A DNA stretch of 64,000 bases from Variovorax sp. PBS-H4 (GCF_901827205.1 NZ_LR594675.1:4154001-4218000); one strand, 5' to 3'. Counted from the first letter of the stretch, positions 41,222 to 50,960 are shown. Numbers and translations: made by a program. The notes: generated from the letters alone by a model not told the origin.

Positions 41222-42052
41222 TCAAGCTCCGAGATAGACACGAATCACCTCCGGGTCGCAGCGCACCTCCTCGGGCGTGCCGTGCCTGATCATCTTTCCC
41301 AGGTTCAAGGTCGTCACGCGATCGCAGATGCGAAAGACGAAGTCGGTGTGGTGTTCGACCAGCAACACCCCGATCCCGGCGTCGCGGATCGCTTGGACCA
41401 CACCGGCAAGATGGTTGATCTCGACGTCCGTGAGCCCACCCGCCGGTTCGTCCAGCAGGATGAACTTCGGGCGCATGGCCAGACCCCGCGCGATCTCCAG
41501 GAAGCGCTGCTCGGCGTGGTCGAGCAGATTGGCGCGCCTGTGCAGCACGTGCCCCAGGCCGACGCCGTGCAGCAGTTCGGTGGCGTGATCGAGCAGCACC
41601 TTGTCCTCGCGCGCGACCGATGGCAGCGCGAAGCTTGTAGCGAGAAAGCCGGCGCGCGCGTGCGGCCAGGCCCCGAGCACCGCGTTCTCCAGCACGCTCA
41701 GCAGGGGCAGCAGCCGCGGCTTCTGGAAGGTCCGCGCGATGCCCACCTGCGCGCGGCGCTGCACCGGCCGGGCCGAGAGATCCTCGTCGTCGAGGCGGAT
41801 CTCGCCCGCGCTCGGCGGGTAGTAGCCGGACAACAGGTTCAGCATCGTCGTCTTGCCGCTACCGTTCGGGCCGATCAGGCCGTGCACCTCGCCGGGACGC
41901 AGATCCAGCGAGACTCCGTCCAGAGCAAGAAGGCCGCCGAACCGCCGCGTGATCTCCATCGCCCGCAGCGGCACCGTTCGGTGGGCCGCAACGCGGGAAG
42001 ACCGCGTTGCAGCGGCGACGCCCGCAGTCTCGAAAGCGCTGAGTGCGTTCAT
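41222..42052 (-). CDS. Branched-chain-type ABC transporter ATPase (LivG family)
   Basis: A 276-residue ATPase with Walker A GPNGSGKTT near residue 65 and Walker B FILLDEPAGGL. The signature position reads LLDHAEQRFLEIA, i.e. DHAEQ instead of LSGGQ or LSHGE, which is unusual but of a kind seen in LivG relatives. About 30 extra N-terminal residues precede the first conserved strand. The ATG at 42052 overlaps the LivM-type stop (ATGA). Confidence 0.9.
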   Translation of the reverse strand: MNALSAFETAGVAAATRSSRVAAHRTVPLRAMEITRRFGGLLALDGVSLDLRPGEVHGLIGPNGSGKTTMLNLLSGYYPPSAGEIRLDDEDLSARPVQRRAQVGIARTFQKPRLLPLLSVLENAVLGAWPHARAGFLATSFALPSVAREDKVLLDHATELLHGVGLGHVLHRRANLLDHAEQRFLEIARGLAMRPKFILLDEPAGGLTDVEINHLAGVVQAIRDAGIGVLLVEHHTDFVFRICDRVTTLNLGKMIRHGTPEEVRCDPEVIRVYLGA

Positions 42053-43053
42053 GCCTGGCCCCCGAGTGCGCGGGCGAGCCGCGCCAGGTCGGGCTTGACG
42101 GGCTGCCGATGCACGACGCGCGGGCGGATGCGCTCGCCGATGAGCTCCAGCATGCGGCCGATGCCCTCCGGAACGACGAGCACCACCACCAGCAGCAACA
42201 CGCCGTAGAACAGGTTCCCGAACTTCGCGAGGGGAGCCGCCACCTCCGGCAGGGCCGTGAGGGCAGCGACGCCCAGAAAGGGTCCAATCAGGCTGCCGCG
42301 GCCACCGATGATGATGCAGACGAAGAAGAACAGACTCAGCTCGAAGACGAAGGTGTCGGGCGTGATGTAGCTCTGAAGGCTGGCAAACACCGATCCCGCG
42401 ATGCCCGCCGTCATGCCGCTGAACACGAAGGCAGAAAGCTTCGCGCGCAGCACCGGCACGCCGACCGCCTGCGCCGCGACCGGGTTGTCGCGGATCGAGA
42501 TGAACGCCCTCCCCCACATCCGGCGCGCAACGTTCCAGGTGAGCCAGGTGACGCCCGACGCCAGTCCCGCGACCATGTAGTAGAAGCCGGTGGGCGAATC
42601 GAAGGGCGCGGGGAACGCAGGCCCCGGCAAGCCGACACCGCCGCCCGTGAGCTGCGGGTTGGCGAGGATCAGCTCGTTGACGATCATCGCAAAGGCCATC
42701 GTGGCCATCGCGAAGTAGAAGCCCGGCAGGCGCAGCGAAGGCAGCCCGAGCAGCAGCCCGCACAGACCGCCGAGAGCGCCTGCCGCCGCCGTGGCCAGGT
42801 ACGGATTCCACCCGAGGCTGCCGCCCAGAATGGCGAAGGTGTAGGCGCTGATCGACAACAGGCCCACATGGCCGACCGAGAGCTGGCCGGTGAAGCCGAC
42901 CACCAGGTTCAGGCCCGCCACGAGGATCCAGTAGACCGAGATCAGCGCCGCCAGGTGCAACTGGTACTGGTCGCCCGCCCAGAACGGCAGCGTCGCGATC
43001 AGCAACGCGCCCAGCACCAGGCTGATCATCTTCGGACGCGTCATGCCTGTCAT
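42049..43053 (-). CDS. Branched-chain-type ABC transporter permease (LivM family)
   Basis: A 334-residue polytopic permease. It shows the LivM marks NLVVGFTGQLSVGHVGLLSISAYTFAIL, FYFAMATMAFAMIVNE and IIIGGRGSLIGP. The ATG at 43053 overlaps the LivH stop; a second ATG at 43044 is less likely because it would lose the overlap. The C-terminus carries a basic tail (RIRPRVVHRQP). Confidence 0.92.
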   Translation of the reverse strand: MTGMTRPKMISLVLGALLIATLPFWAGDQYQLHLAALISVYWILVAGLNLVVGFTGQLSVGHVGLLSISAYTFAILGGSLGWNPYLATAAAGALGGLCGLLLGLPSLRLPGFYFAMATMAFAMIVNELILANPQLTGGGVGLPGPAFPAPFDSPTGFYYMVAGLASGVTWLTWNVARRMWGRAFISIRDNPVAAQAVGVPVLRAKLSAFVFSGMTAGIAGSVFASLQSYITPDTFVFELSLFFFVCIIIGGRGSLIGPFLGVAALTALPEVAAPLAKFGNLFYGVLLLVVVLVVPEGIGRMLELIGERIRPRVVHRQPVKPDLARLARALGGQA

Positions 43054-43910
43054 ACCGGCCTCACGTTCTTTGCGCCGAGCAGGCCCTCGGGCTTGATCAG
43101 CAGCACCAGCAGCAAGAGGCCGACCGAGATGGTCTGCTGGTACTCGCCCCCGAAGTAGTAGCTGGCGAATGCGTTCAGCAGCCCCAGTGCGGCACCGCCG
43201 ATCAGCGCGCCCGCATTGCTGCCCAACCCGCCCACCGCCAGCGCGATGAAGCCGCTGAGCGTGAGCACGTGGCCCAGGGCGAAAAAGGCGAAAGTCAACT
43301 GGCCCGCGGCGAAGCCGGCCAGGCTTCCGAGCGCCCCGGAGACCACGTACGACAGCAGGCGCACCCGATCGGTCGAGACGCCGCGGGCGCGCGCGGCGAA
43401 TGCGTCTTCGGACATCGCGACGAACAGCTTTCCATACATCGTGCGGCGGTAGAACAGCTCCAGTCCCAGCGCGATCAGCACTGCCGCGCCGATCGGCAAC
43501 CAGAACTTCTGGTCTGCCGCGCCCGCGCTGAAACCCTGCGGAACCAGCCTGGGGAATGGCTTGGGCTCGGTGCCCCACCACAGGCCCACCCCTTGCTGGA
43601 CGATGGTCGCCAATGCGAGCGTGCTGAGCAGCCACAGGTGCTCGTCGCTCCGGTTCAGCACGCGGCGCACGGCCACCAGTTCGGTGAGCGCGCCGAATGC
43701 CGCGCCCACGGACACCGCGCCGGCGAGCGCAAGCCCCCATGGCAGCTGCAGCGTCTGCATGAAATAGGCGCCGAACACCCCGCCCAGCATCGAGATGTGG
43801 CCGGTCGTCATCGACAGCACCTTGGATGTCGAGAACATCACGTTGTAGACGAAGGCGACGGTGGCATACAGCATGCCGATCGCCAGCCCGGTGATCAGGA
43901 CGGTCATCAT
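43050..43910 (-). CDS. Branched-chain-type ABC transporter permease (LivH family)
   Basis: A 286-residue inner-membrane permease starting with two consecutive ATG codons. MLYATVAFVYNVMFSTSKVLSMTTGHISMLGGVFGAYFM replaces the more common VNFAHG segment of the family, so it is a divergent member. The C-terminal GGLGSNAGALIGGAALG and IKPEGLLG are typical. It starts 13 bases after the binding-protein stop. Confidence 0.92.
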   Translation of the reverse strand: MMTVLITGLAIGMLYATVAFVYNVMFSTSKVLSMTTGHISMLGGVFGAYFMQTLQLPWGLALAGAVSVGAAFGALTELVAVRRVLNRSDEHLWLLSTLALATIVQQGVGLWWGTEPKPFPRLVPQGFSAGAADQKFWLPIGAAVLIALGLELFYRRTMYGKLFVAMSEDAFAARARGVSTDRVRLLSYVVSGALGSLAGFAAGQLTFAFFALGHVLTLSGFIALAVGGLGSNAGALIGGAALGLLNAFASYYFGGEYQQTISVGLLLLVLLIKPEGLLGAKNVRPV

Positions 43911-43923
43911 GCGCGGCAGGCTT

Positions 43924-45105
43924 TCAGTAGGGCGCGAGTTTGAAGCTGCCGTCCTTGAACGTGTTGGCGGCGTTCATGACCATGTCGCTGTCGGGAAAGC
44001 CGTTGCGCTGCGTCGGGCCCCAGGAGTAGTTCGCGAAGATGCCGGGGAAGGCCTGGGTGCCTTCCAGCGCCTTCTGGATCGCGGCCGGATCGGCGGAGCC
44101 GGCGCTCTTCACTGCGTGTTCGAGGACCTTGACGGTGTCGTATCCCATGGCGACCCACCACAGGTTCACGTCGATCGCGCTGCCGCCGGACTTTGCTCGC
44201 ATCTTGTCTGCCAGCGCCTGTGTGCGCGCGGGCAGCTTCCCGCTGGCGTCGTAGGTGATGTTCCTGTAGCCGGGCGCGAAGGCGTTTTCCCAGTTCTCGG
44301 GCTTGTTCAACAGCTTTTGGACCTGCGGCGCCGTCATCGAGGGATGCCCGATCACCGGCACGTTCCAGCCCATCTCGCCCCGCGTGTTCAACAGCCTCGC
44401 GAGCAATCCGGTGGAGGAGGTCCAGGCCATCACGATCTCCGCGCCGGCCTCCTTCGCCTTGCTCATCTCGCCCGCCACGTCGGTCTTGTTCGGGTCGAGC
44501 AGCACGGTGTAGACCGGCGTCACCTGCGAGCGCGACATCATGTCGATCGCCGCCTTGGCCGTGGCGGTGCCGAAGCCCGTCGTGTCGGCGATGACGGCGA
44601 TCTTTTTCTTCTTCAGCGTCTGCAGCGCATAGTCGTTTGCGGTCGAAATCCACTGCTGGTTGGTGCTCACGACACGGAACGCCCGCGGGAACTTGACGGG
44701 GTCCGTCAGCTCATCGACGACCGCGATCAGGATGTTGGGAACGCCGGCGCGCGCAAGGATCGGCGTGCTCGCGAGGGCCTCACCCGAATTGACTGGCCCG
44801 ATGACGGCCTGGACCTTGTCACTGAGCGCGAGCTGCTGCGCAAAGTTGACCGCCTTGGTCGGATCGCCGGCCGTGTCGCGCGTGACGAGCTCGATCTTTT
44901 TCCCCAGGACGCCACCGGCGTTGTTGATCTCGTCCACCGCCATCTGCACCCCGATGGACTCCGACTGGGCCGCCACCGAAAGCGGCCCGGTCAGCGACGA
45001 AAGCCATCCGATCTTCAGCGTCTGTGCCACGCTGAAGTCGGCCAGTGCCACCAGTGTGGCGGCCACTGCCATCTGCTTGAAAGCTCGTTTCCAGCACGGG
45101 GTCAT
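43924..45105 (-). CDS. ABC transporter substrate-binding protein (branched-chain type)
   Basis: A 393-residue periplasmic binding protein. A Sec signal peptide (MAVAATLVALADFSVAQT) precedes LKIGWLSSLTGPLSVAAQSESIGVQMAVDEINNAGGVLGKKIEL, the standard family opening. The ATG at 45105 follows AAAGGAGAC. It heads the six-gene minus-strand operon (binding protein, LivH, LivM, LivG, LivF, amidohydrolase), the third importer of this kind in the window. Confidence 0.92.
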   Translation of the reverse strand: MTPCWKRAFKQMAVAATLVALADFSVAQTLKIGWLSSLTGPLSVAAQSESIGVQMAVDEINNAGGVLGKKIELVTRDTAGDPTKAVNFAQQLALSDKVQAVIGPVNSGEALASTPILARAGVPNILIAVVDELTDPVKFPRAFRVVSTNQQWISTANDYALQTLKKKKIAVIADTTGFGTATAKAAIDMMSRSQVTPVYTVLLDPNKTDVAGEMSKAKEAGAEIVMAWTSSTGLLARLLNTRGEMGWNVPVIGHPSMTAPQVQKLLNKPENWENAFAPGYRNITYDASGKLPARTQALADKMRAKSGGSAIDVNLWWVAMGYDTVKVLEHAVKSAGSADPAAIQKALEGTQAFPGIFANYSWGPTQRNGFPDSDMVMNAANTFKDGSFKLAPY

Positions 45106-45444
45106 CAGTGTCTCCTTTGTAGTAATCGCTCGTGTCTGCTGCCGGCCGGGTCGAGCGCCCGGCTGGGAGAAGAAGGTCAGGCACAGAGGGGTTTCGCTCG
45201 ATGGGCTACCCGCATGGCGACCTCGCCATGGATCGCGCGAGGCTCGTCGCGCTCGCGGCTCACGACCCGGTATGTTCATCCGCCTGGGGAAGAAACGACT
45301 CCATCGGGGCTGGAGTGTCAGTGGGTCGCACTACAACCAAAAATACTTTTTTTGAATCCTACTATCGCGCAACGTAATGGTCGCGCAGCCGGGTTCGAGC
45401 GAAGCTGTCGTTGATGATCAGCCCCGTGCCGCCGGCCCGGAACC
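45106..45444. other. Intergenic region between the importer operon and the AsmA gene
   Basis: No gene is seen in these 339 bases. An AT-rich stretch at about 45334-45358 (with A4-5 and T7 runs) stands out and probably belongs to the promoter of the minus-strand importer operon, but I could not place convincing -35/-10 boxes. A ribosome site lies just before 45105. Confidence 0.6.
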
Positions 45445-47478
45445 CTACCTGCGCTTGCGCGGGGTCTTGGCCTGCTTGGCGGCCGGGGCCACCTGCCGCT
45501 GCACCGAGGCGCAGTTCGTCTCCAGTCCCGGCCCCGTTTCAAGCAGCGGCAACAGCGCGGCGAGCGGCGCCGCGGCGGCAAGCGCAATGGCGCCCCCCGC
45601 GCGCGCGACAAGCGGCCCCTTCTCGAGTGCGAATTCAGGCTGCTTGAACGTGCCGAAGACACGCACGGGCGTGCGCAGCGACAGGAGGCCCGGCTGCTTG
45701 GGCTTGGGCGCGACGGTGATGTCGAAGGTCTCCCGCGCGAGGTCGAAGCCGCCCCCGCCCAGGATCTGGGTCTGCTCGGTGTCGACGACGAGCAGGCTGG
45801 AGGCACCGCGGCCCTGCTTCACGTCGAAGGCCACCCCGCCGCAGTTCACGTCGATCTCGCGGTCGCCGCCGATCAGCAGCTGCAGCACCTTGCCGCCCTG
45901 GAGGCTGCTGGCCGCATCGAGCAGATTCGAGATGCGCCCGTTGGCGATGGTGAGCACGATGCGGCCGTCGGCCTTGGCCGCCGCGTCCGCGATGGAGTTG
46001 CCGGACCCCTTGAGCTGCAGGGTGCCGCCGAGGAAGCCGGCGGCCTGCGCAATGCGCTTCTGCTTCGGCATCAGCGCATCGACGCGCACCCGCTGCAGAT
46101 TGACCTGCACGTCGGACCGGATCGTGGGCTCTCTTGCGTCGAGCCGGATTTGCGAGACGATCGCGCCGCTGGCAAATCCGAACTCCAGCGGGTTGAGCTC
46201 CAGCAGCGCATCGTGCAGCCGCAGCGAGGCCCGCAGGCTTTCCAGTGGCAAGGCCTTGGGAACCATGAGTCTGGTCGCGTCCAGCGTCACTTCGGCATCG
46301 ATCTTCTGCAGCCGGCTGCCGTCGAAGGAGCCCGCCGGAAGAATATGGTTCGGATCGATGGCCTTGTCCTTGGCCGCTGCGGCCGGACGCGAGCGGGTCT
46401 CGGCCTGAGACAGCTGCGGCTTGCCGGCCGAGGCCTGGGTCTGGATGCCGATCATGGGCCCGAGGTCCGCCATGTTCAGCAGCTTGCTGTGCAGCCTGGC
46501 CGTCAGGAGCGGGCGCGGCGCCTTCTCGACATAAGCGCCGGCGCCGGTGACGTCGGTCGAGCCGATCTTGCCGCGGAGATCGTCCATGGCGTAGCGGTTG
46601 CCCTTCAGCACCAGGTGCCCCTGCAGCTGGTACGGCGGCGAGGCCGGCAGCGGCAGCAACAGGAAGGGGTACAGGTTGGCGAGCGTCTGCCCTTCGATGC
46701 GAAGCCGGGTGTCGATGGCCGAGATGTTGGCCGCGTCGGCGACCGTGCCTTCGACCTCGAGTTTCGTCGTCCCCGCGGCGAGGGTTCCCTTGACCGGAAA
46801 CGGAACGCCGGACTCCTGGAAGCTCAGCACCTCGCCGGTCAGCGCGGTTCCGGAAAAACCTGCCCCGTGATAGCTGCCCTTGAATGCGTACTCGGTGCTG
46901 TACCGGACGTTGCTCGGCGGTGCGTCGGCATCCTTGACCCTGGGCTGGCTCGCAGGATCGAAAGTGCTGCCCTGGATCTCGATCTGGAAGGGCTCGCCAT
47001 GATCGATGTAGCGCAAGCGCCCCCGGTCGACCGACAGGGTGCTGATGCGCAGCTTGCTCGGCGAGGTGTCCGACGGATCGCCGAGCTTCCAATTCTTGCG
47101 ATCGTCCTTCAGGCGCTCGAAAACCAGGTCCGGGCGCGTGAGCGCGACGCGCGGCACCAGGATCTTCTCGGGCAGGTCGCGCAGCGAGACGGAAAACTCC
47201 AGCGTCTCGATGCGCGCCATCGCTTCCTCATCGGACCAGTCGGAGTTGCCGAAGAAGACCTCGCGCATGCGGATGGTGGGCGTGAGGCCCAGCGAGACAT
47301 GGAGGTCGGAGATGCGAAAGACGCGCTCCGTCTTGGCAGAAATGTAGCGCTCGAGCGGCGCTCGGAACCAGTTCCAGTCGAACAGCACGGCAACGGCGAG
47401 CAGCGCGAGCAGCGCGAGCAAGGCCACCATCCAGATCGGATGTCTGCGCGGGAACCCCTGCAGACCTGCCATCGTCAT
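45445..47478 (-). CDS. AsmA family protein
   Basis: A 677-residue membrane-anchored protein. One N-terminal transmembrane helix (IWMVALLALLALLAVAVLF) follows a short basic segment; the rest is a long beta-rich periplasmic region with the AsmA pattern VFRISDLHVSLGLTPTIRMREVFFGN near the N-terminus and GSGNSIADAAAKADGRIVLTIANGRISNLL near residue 490. AsmA-like proteins are thought to bridge the periplasm for lipid transport and outer-membrane assembly. The C-terminus is basic (KTPRKRR). An alternative start two codons downstream (the second Met) is possible. Confidence 0.9.
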   Translation of the reverse strand: MTMAGLQGFPRRHPIWMVALLALLALLAVAVLFDWNWFRAPLERYISAKTERVFRISDLHVSLGLTPTIRMREVFFGNSDWSDEEAMARIETLEFSVSLRDLPEKILVPRVALTRPDLVFERLKDDRKNWKLGDPSDTSPSKLRISTLSVDRGRLRYIDHGEPFQIEIQGSTFDPASQPRVKDADAPPSNVRYSTEYAFKGSYHGAGFSGTALTGEVLSFQESGVPFPVKGTLAAGTTKLEVEGTVADAANISAIDTRLRIEGQTLANLYPFLLLPLPASPPYQLQGHLVLKGNRYAMDDLRGKIGSTDVTGAGAYVEKAPRPLLTARLHSKLLNMADLGPMIGIQTQASAGKPQLSQAETRSRPAAAAKDKAIDPNHILPAGSFDGSRLQKIDAEVTLDATRLMVPKALPLESLRASLRLHDALLELNPLEFGFASGAIVSQIRLDAREPTIRSDVQVNLQRVRVDALMPKQKRIAQAAGFLGGTLQLKGSGNSIADAAAKADGRIVLTIANGRISNLLDAASSLQGGKVLQLLIGGDREIDVNCGGVAFDVKQGRGASSLLVVDTEQTQILGGGGFDLARETFDITVAPKPKQPGLLSLRTPVRVFGTFKQPEFALEKGPLVARAGGAIALAAAAPLAALLPLLETGPGLETNCASVQRQVAPAAKQAKTPRKRR

Positions 47479-47545
47479 GGTGCACTCCCGGTACCTCGAG
47501 GTGGCGGGCCCTCAGGCGAAGGCCGCGCCTGACAGCTTCACGGGC

Positions 47546-47779
47546 CTACTTGGCGCCGCGTCGGGCTGGCTTGGCCTGTCCAGTCGTGGCGCTCTCTCCG
47601 ATCCGCGCCGCAAGTTCCATCCACTCCTTGTGGAGGCCATCGATCTCGCCAAGCTTCCGTTCCATCGCCTCGGCATCGAGCGGGCCGCCGGCCATGACGG
47701 CGTCCATCATGTCCCGGTGCTGGTCGGATGCCCGCTTCCACGCGTCATAGCACTCGCGGAATTTGTCTGGTGTGGGCAT
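47546..47779 (-). CDS. Small helical protein of unknown function
   Basis: A 77-residue protein, probably all-helical (FRECYDAWKRASDQHRDMMDAVMAGG followed by a second charged helix) with a basic tail (KPARRGAK). The ATG at 47779 has a clear AAGGAG ribosome site, which supports it being real. It lies 17 bases after the cupin gene and is probably co-transcribed with it. No family recognised. Confidence 0.7.
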   Translation of the reverse strand: MPTPDKFRECYDAWKRASDQHRDMMDAVMAGGPLDAEAMERKLGEIDGLHKEWMELAARIGESATTGQAKPARRGAK

Positions 47780-47796
47780 GACGTTTCTCCTTCTCG

Positions 47797-48174
47797 TCAG
47801 GTGGGAGGCACGCGGTTGCCGGCACCGCCGCCATCTCCCGCATCGCCGTTCTGCAGCAGCAGCGTCACCAGGACGGCGGAGTCGACCCGCGCGCTGAGGG
47901 AGTGGCGCTGCCGCGCCGGAAGAACCACCAGTTGTCCTGGCCCGAGCCGGCGGACCCCGCCGGGCATCCTCACCTCCACATCGCCCTCGAGGCACTGGAT
48001 CGTGCACTCGTCGCCGACGTGATGCTCCGGGTGGTCTCGGCGCGCCGGCAGGACGAGGTGCAGCAGTTGCAGGCGCTGCGTCTTCAACAGGCTGGTGCTG
48101 ACCGCGTCGTGCACGTTCGCTCCGAGCGGGCCGATGCCGATGACATCGAGGGCTTGGGCGTGAGGCAGGGCCAT
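47797..48174 (-). CDS. Cupin domain protein
   Basis: A 125-residue single-domain cupin. The metal-binding motif 1 is partly conserved (HPEHHVGDECTIQCLEGDVEV) and motif 2 reads LGPGQLVVLPARQRHSL. Cupins of this size are often small metal-binding enzymes or sensors; nothing more specific can be said. It is divergent from glgX, 217 bases away. Confidence 0.85.
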   Translation of the reverse strand: MALPHAQALDVIGIGPLGANVHDAVSTSLLKTQRLQLLHLVLPARRDHPEHHVGDECTIQCLEGDVEVRMPGGVRRLGPGQLVVLPARQRHSLSARVDSAVLVTLLLQNGDAGDGGGAGNRVPPT

Positions 48175-48313
48175 GGTGTTCTCGAAGATACTTTGTCAGG
48201 ACAATGACTGCAATCTGGCCGGGCGAAGCCGACGGATTCGACAGCAAATGGCGGAGGCTTCTGGAAGGCAAGTCCGACACGGCAAGCGGCAGTTGCGATT
48301 CCAACCTACGCAA

Positions 48314-48333
48314 GGGCGGCCGTCCTGCCGCCC
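48314..48333. other. Stem-loop in the glgX upstream region
   Basis: GGGCGGC (48314-48320) and GCCGCCC (48327-48333) form a perfect 7-base GC stem with a 6-base loop, about 60 bases upstream of the glgX start. It may influence message stability or translation; no T-run follows directly. Confidence 0.35.
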
Positions 48334-48391
48334 TCGAAGCGGCGCTGCGCAAGCGACGCTGCGCATTTTTCTGCTTTCCGTACTGCACACC

Positions 48392-50539
48392 ATGTCCTCG
48401 CAACCCTCGCATGCCTTGTCCGTCCAGGAAGGTTCGCCTCATCCGCTGGGATCCACCTTCACGGGAGACGGGGTCAACTTTGCCGTCTTTTCCGCACACG
48501 CGACGCGCGTGGAAGTCTGCATCTTCGACGAGGCAGGGTCCACCCAGATCGGCTGCGTCACCTTGCCCGAGTACACCGACGAGATCTGGCACGGGTTCGT
48601 GCCAGGGCTGCTGCCCGGCACGCGCTACGGCCTGCGCGTCCACGGGCCCTACGAACCCGAGAACGGTCATCGGTTCAATCACCACAAGCTGCTGCTCGAC
48701 CCCTACGCCAAGGCGCACATGGGAGTGCTTGAATGGGCACCGGAGCTGTTCGGCTACACCGTGGGGCACCCGGACGGCGACCTCAGCTTCGACGAACGCG
48801 ACAGCGCGCCTTTCGTGCCCAAATGCGTGGTGGTCGATTCGCGCTTCGAGTGGACGCAGACCGATCGGCTGCGCGTGCCCTGGCAGGAAACGGTCTTCTA
48901 CGAAACCCACCTGCGCGGCTTTACCATCAAGCACCCGGGCATTCCCGAGCACTTTCGCGGGACGTTCGCAGGCATGGCGCGCGACGAAGTCCTGCGTCCG
49001 ATCCGCGAATTGGGGATCACCAGCGTCGAGCTGCTGCCGGTGCAGATGTTCGTGACCCAGTCCTACCTGGAGGACAAGGGCCTCAGCAACTATTGGGGCT
49101 ACGACACGCTCGGCTTCTTCGCCCTGCAACAGCGCTACATGGATGGGCCCCATATCGACGAGTTCAAGCACATGGTCGACCGCTTCCATGCGCACGGCCT
49201 GGAAGTGATCCTGGATGTGGTCTACAACCACACGCCGGAGGGCAACGAGCTGGGGCCCACGCTGTCCTTCAAGGGGATCGACAACAGGAGCTACTACCGG
49301 CTCATGCCCGCCGGCGACGGCCCGGGCCCGCGCTATTACGTGAACGACACCGGCACCGGGAACACGGTGAACCTGAGCCATCCCCGCGTGCTGCAGATGG
49401 TCATGGACAGCCTGCGCTATTGGGTCACGGAGATGAAGGTCGACGGGTTCCGCTTCGACCTCGCCACCATCCTTGCACGCGAACCCGACGGCTTCGACGA
49501 AGGGGGCGGCTTTCTCAAGAGCTGCCGCCAGGACCCTGTACTCTCCAGCGTGAAGCTCGTAGCCGAGCCCTGGGACATCGGCCCGGGGGGCTACCAGGTC
49601 GGCGGCTTCCCGCCCGGCTGGGCCGAGTGGAACGACCAGTTCCGAGACACCGTGCGCGCGTACTGGAAGGGCGACGAAGGCACCGCAGCGCAACTGGCCC
49701 AGCGGCTGACCGGAAGCGCTGACCGGTTCAACAAGCGCGGGCGCCGCCCCTGGGCAAGCGTCAACTTCATCAGTGCCCATGATGGTTTCACGCTGGCCGA
49801 CACCACGAGCTACAACGACAAGCACAACGAGGCGAACGGCGAGGACAACCGCGACGGCCACTCGGACAACCGGTCCTGGAACTGCGGCGTCGAGGGGCCC
49901 ACCGACGACCCCGCAGTGCTGGAGCTGCGGGCGCGGCAGCAGCGCAACATGCTGGCCACGCTGCTGCTCTCGCAGGGCACGCCCATGCTGCTGGCAGGCG
50001 ACGAGTTCGGCCGCACCCAGCAAGGCAACAACAATGCCTACTGCCAGGACAACGAGATTTCCTGGGTCGACTGGGAGGCGGCGGAGACCGCGTCCGGCCG
50101 CTCGCTAAGAGCCTTTGCGGCGCGTCTTCTCGCGCTTCGGCGAGAACTGCCCGTGCTGCGGCGCAACCGGTTCCTGACCGGCCACTATTTCGAGGAGCTC
50201 GCCGGGAAGGACTCGACGTGGCTCACGCCCGCCGGCGACGAAATGCAGCCCGCCCATTGGGAAGACGGCCACACCCGCTCGTTTGCGCTGTTGCTCGACG
50301 GCCGCGCGCCGGTGTCGGCCCTGCCGGTTGCCGCGCACGATGTGAGCGTGCTGATCCTGCTCAACGGATGGCAAGAGCCGGTTCCGTTCGTCCTGCCGCC
50401 CGCCCCGGGCGGGGGAAGCTGGCAACTGAGGATCGACACGACGGACCCGGCACTCGGCAGCGACGGCGAGGGTGGGTTCGATCGCTATGTGGCGACCGGC
50501 CGCTCGGTGGTCTTGTTCGCCGCTCGCGCCCGCGCGTGA
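48392..50539 (+). CDS. glgX: Glycogen debranching enzyme GlgX
   Basis: A 715-residue GH13 isoamylase-type debranching enzyme that hydrolyses alpha-1,6 branches of limit-dextrin glycogen. The N-terminal CBM48-like domain (GSTFTGDGVNFAVFSAHATRVEVCIFD) is followed by the GH13 barrel with motif I DVVYNHT, motif II GFRFDLA containing the nucleophile Asp, motif III AEPWD containing the acid Glu, and motif IV FISAHDGFTL. The length is usual for the family. The ATG at 48392 begins the conserved domain. No other glycogen genes are adjacent in the window. Confidence 0.95.
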   Translation: MSSQPSHALSVQEGSPHPLGSTFTGDGVNFAVFSAHATRVEVCIFDEAGSTQIGCVTLPEYTDEIWHGFVPGLLPGTRYGLRVHGPYEPENGHRFNHHKLLLDPYAKAHMGVLEWAPELFGYTVGHPDGDLSFDERDSAPFVPKCVVVDSRFEWTQTDRLRVPWQETVFYETHLRGFTIKHPGIPEHFRGTFAGMARDEVLRPIRELGITSVELLPVQMFVTQSYLEDKGLSNYWGYDTLGFFALQQRYMDGPHIDEFKHMVDRFHAHGLEVILDVVYNHTPEGNELGPTLSFKGIDNRSYYRLMPAGDGPGPRYYVNDTGTGNTVNLSHPRVLQMVMDSLRYWVTEMKVDGFRFDLATILAREPDGFDEGGGFLKSCRQDPVLSSVKLVAEPWDIGPGGYQVGGFPPGWAEWNDQFRDTVRAYWKGDEGTAAQLAQRLTGSADRFNKRGRRPWASVNFISAHDGFTLADTTSYNDKHNEANGEDNRDGHSDNRSWNCGVEGPTDDPAVLELRARQQRNMLATLLLSQGTPMLLAGDEFGRTQQGNNNAYCQDNEISWVDWEAAETASGRSLRAFAARLLALRRELPVLRRNRFLTGHYFEELAGKDSTWLTPAGDEMQPAHWEDGHTRSFALLLDGRAPVSALPVAAHDVSVLILLNGWQEPVPFVLPPAPGGGSWQLRIDTTDPALGSDGEGGFDRYVATGRSVVLFAARARA

Positions 50540-50571
50540 ACGAACGGGTCGGCACCGGCATCTCAAGGGCA

Positions 50572-50841
50572 TCAGGCCGTCAGGCCTGAACCCCTGGGAA
50601 ATCGTTTCATCATGCTGCGCCCCAGCGAGGTGATGGCGATGGCGGTGGCGGGCGGCTGTTCATAGCCGTCCATGGTCCGCACGGGTCGGGGAATCGTGGC
50701 CTTCACGTGACCGGCGAGGCTCAGCACACGCAGAGCGTCGACGTCGGCACCGTTGCTGACGGCGATGGGCAGATCGTGCTCTGCCAGGCGATGGAGCAGG
50801 GAGATGGGCACTTCGCGAGTATGCCGGCTCGCCGAGGCCAC
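50572..50841 (-). CDS. Small protein of unknown function
   Basis: An 89-residue frame opening with GTG. The C-terminal half (DALRVLSLAGHVKATIPRPVRTMDGYEQPPATAIAITSLGRSMMKRF) has good coding character and looks like a small conserved winged-helix-type protein of Burkholderiales; that is a recollection of pattern, not an identification. The N-terminal start is unsure: GTG at 50841 or an internal GTG eleven codons later. It converges on glgX with a 32-base gap. Confidence 0.55.
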   Translation of the reverse strand: MASASRHTREVPISLLHRLAEHDLPIAVSNGADVDALRVLSLAGHVKATIPRPVRTMDGYEQPPATAIAITSLGRSMMKRFPRGSGLTA

Positions 50842-50960
50842 TCCGGATCATCCAAACGCAGAAGACGCAAAGATGACACGAAGCCCACATAAAAATTGCA
50901 CTGTGGCCGCCTTCGGGGGCCCGTCGCATCGGCCCTCATGCCTTGCGCATGGAGGCTCCG

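Noticed and set aside
48340..48372. GC-rich repeat followed by TTTTT before glgX
   Set aside because: The complementary arms overlap each other almost without loop, so it cannot form a proper terminator hairpin, and it lies in the leader of glgX.
47546..50023. 825-codon minus-strand frame covering glgX
   Set aside because: Only its last 77 codons (from 47779) look like a gene with a ribosome site; the rest is antisense to glgX, which has the GH13 motifs.
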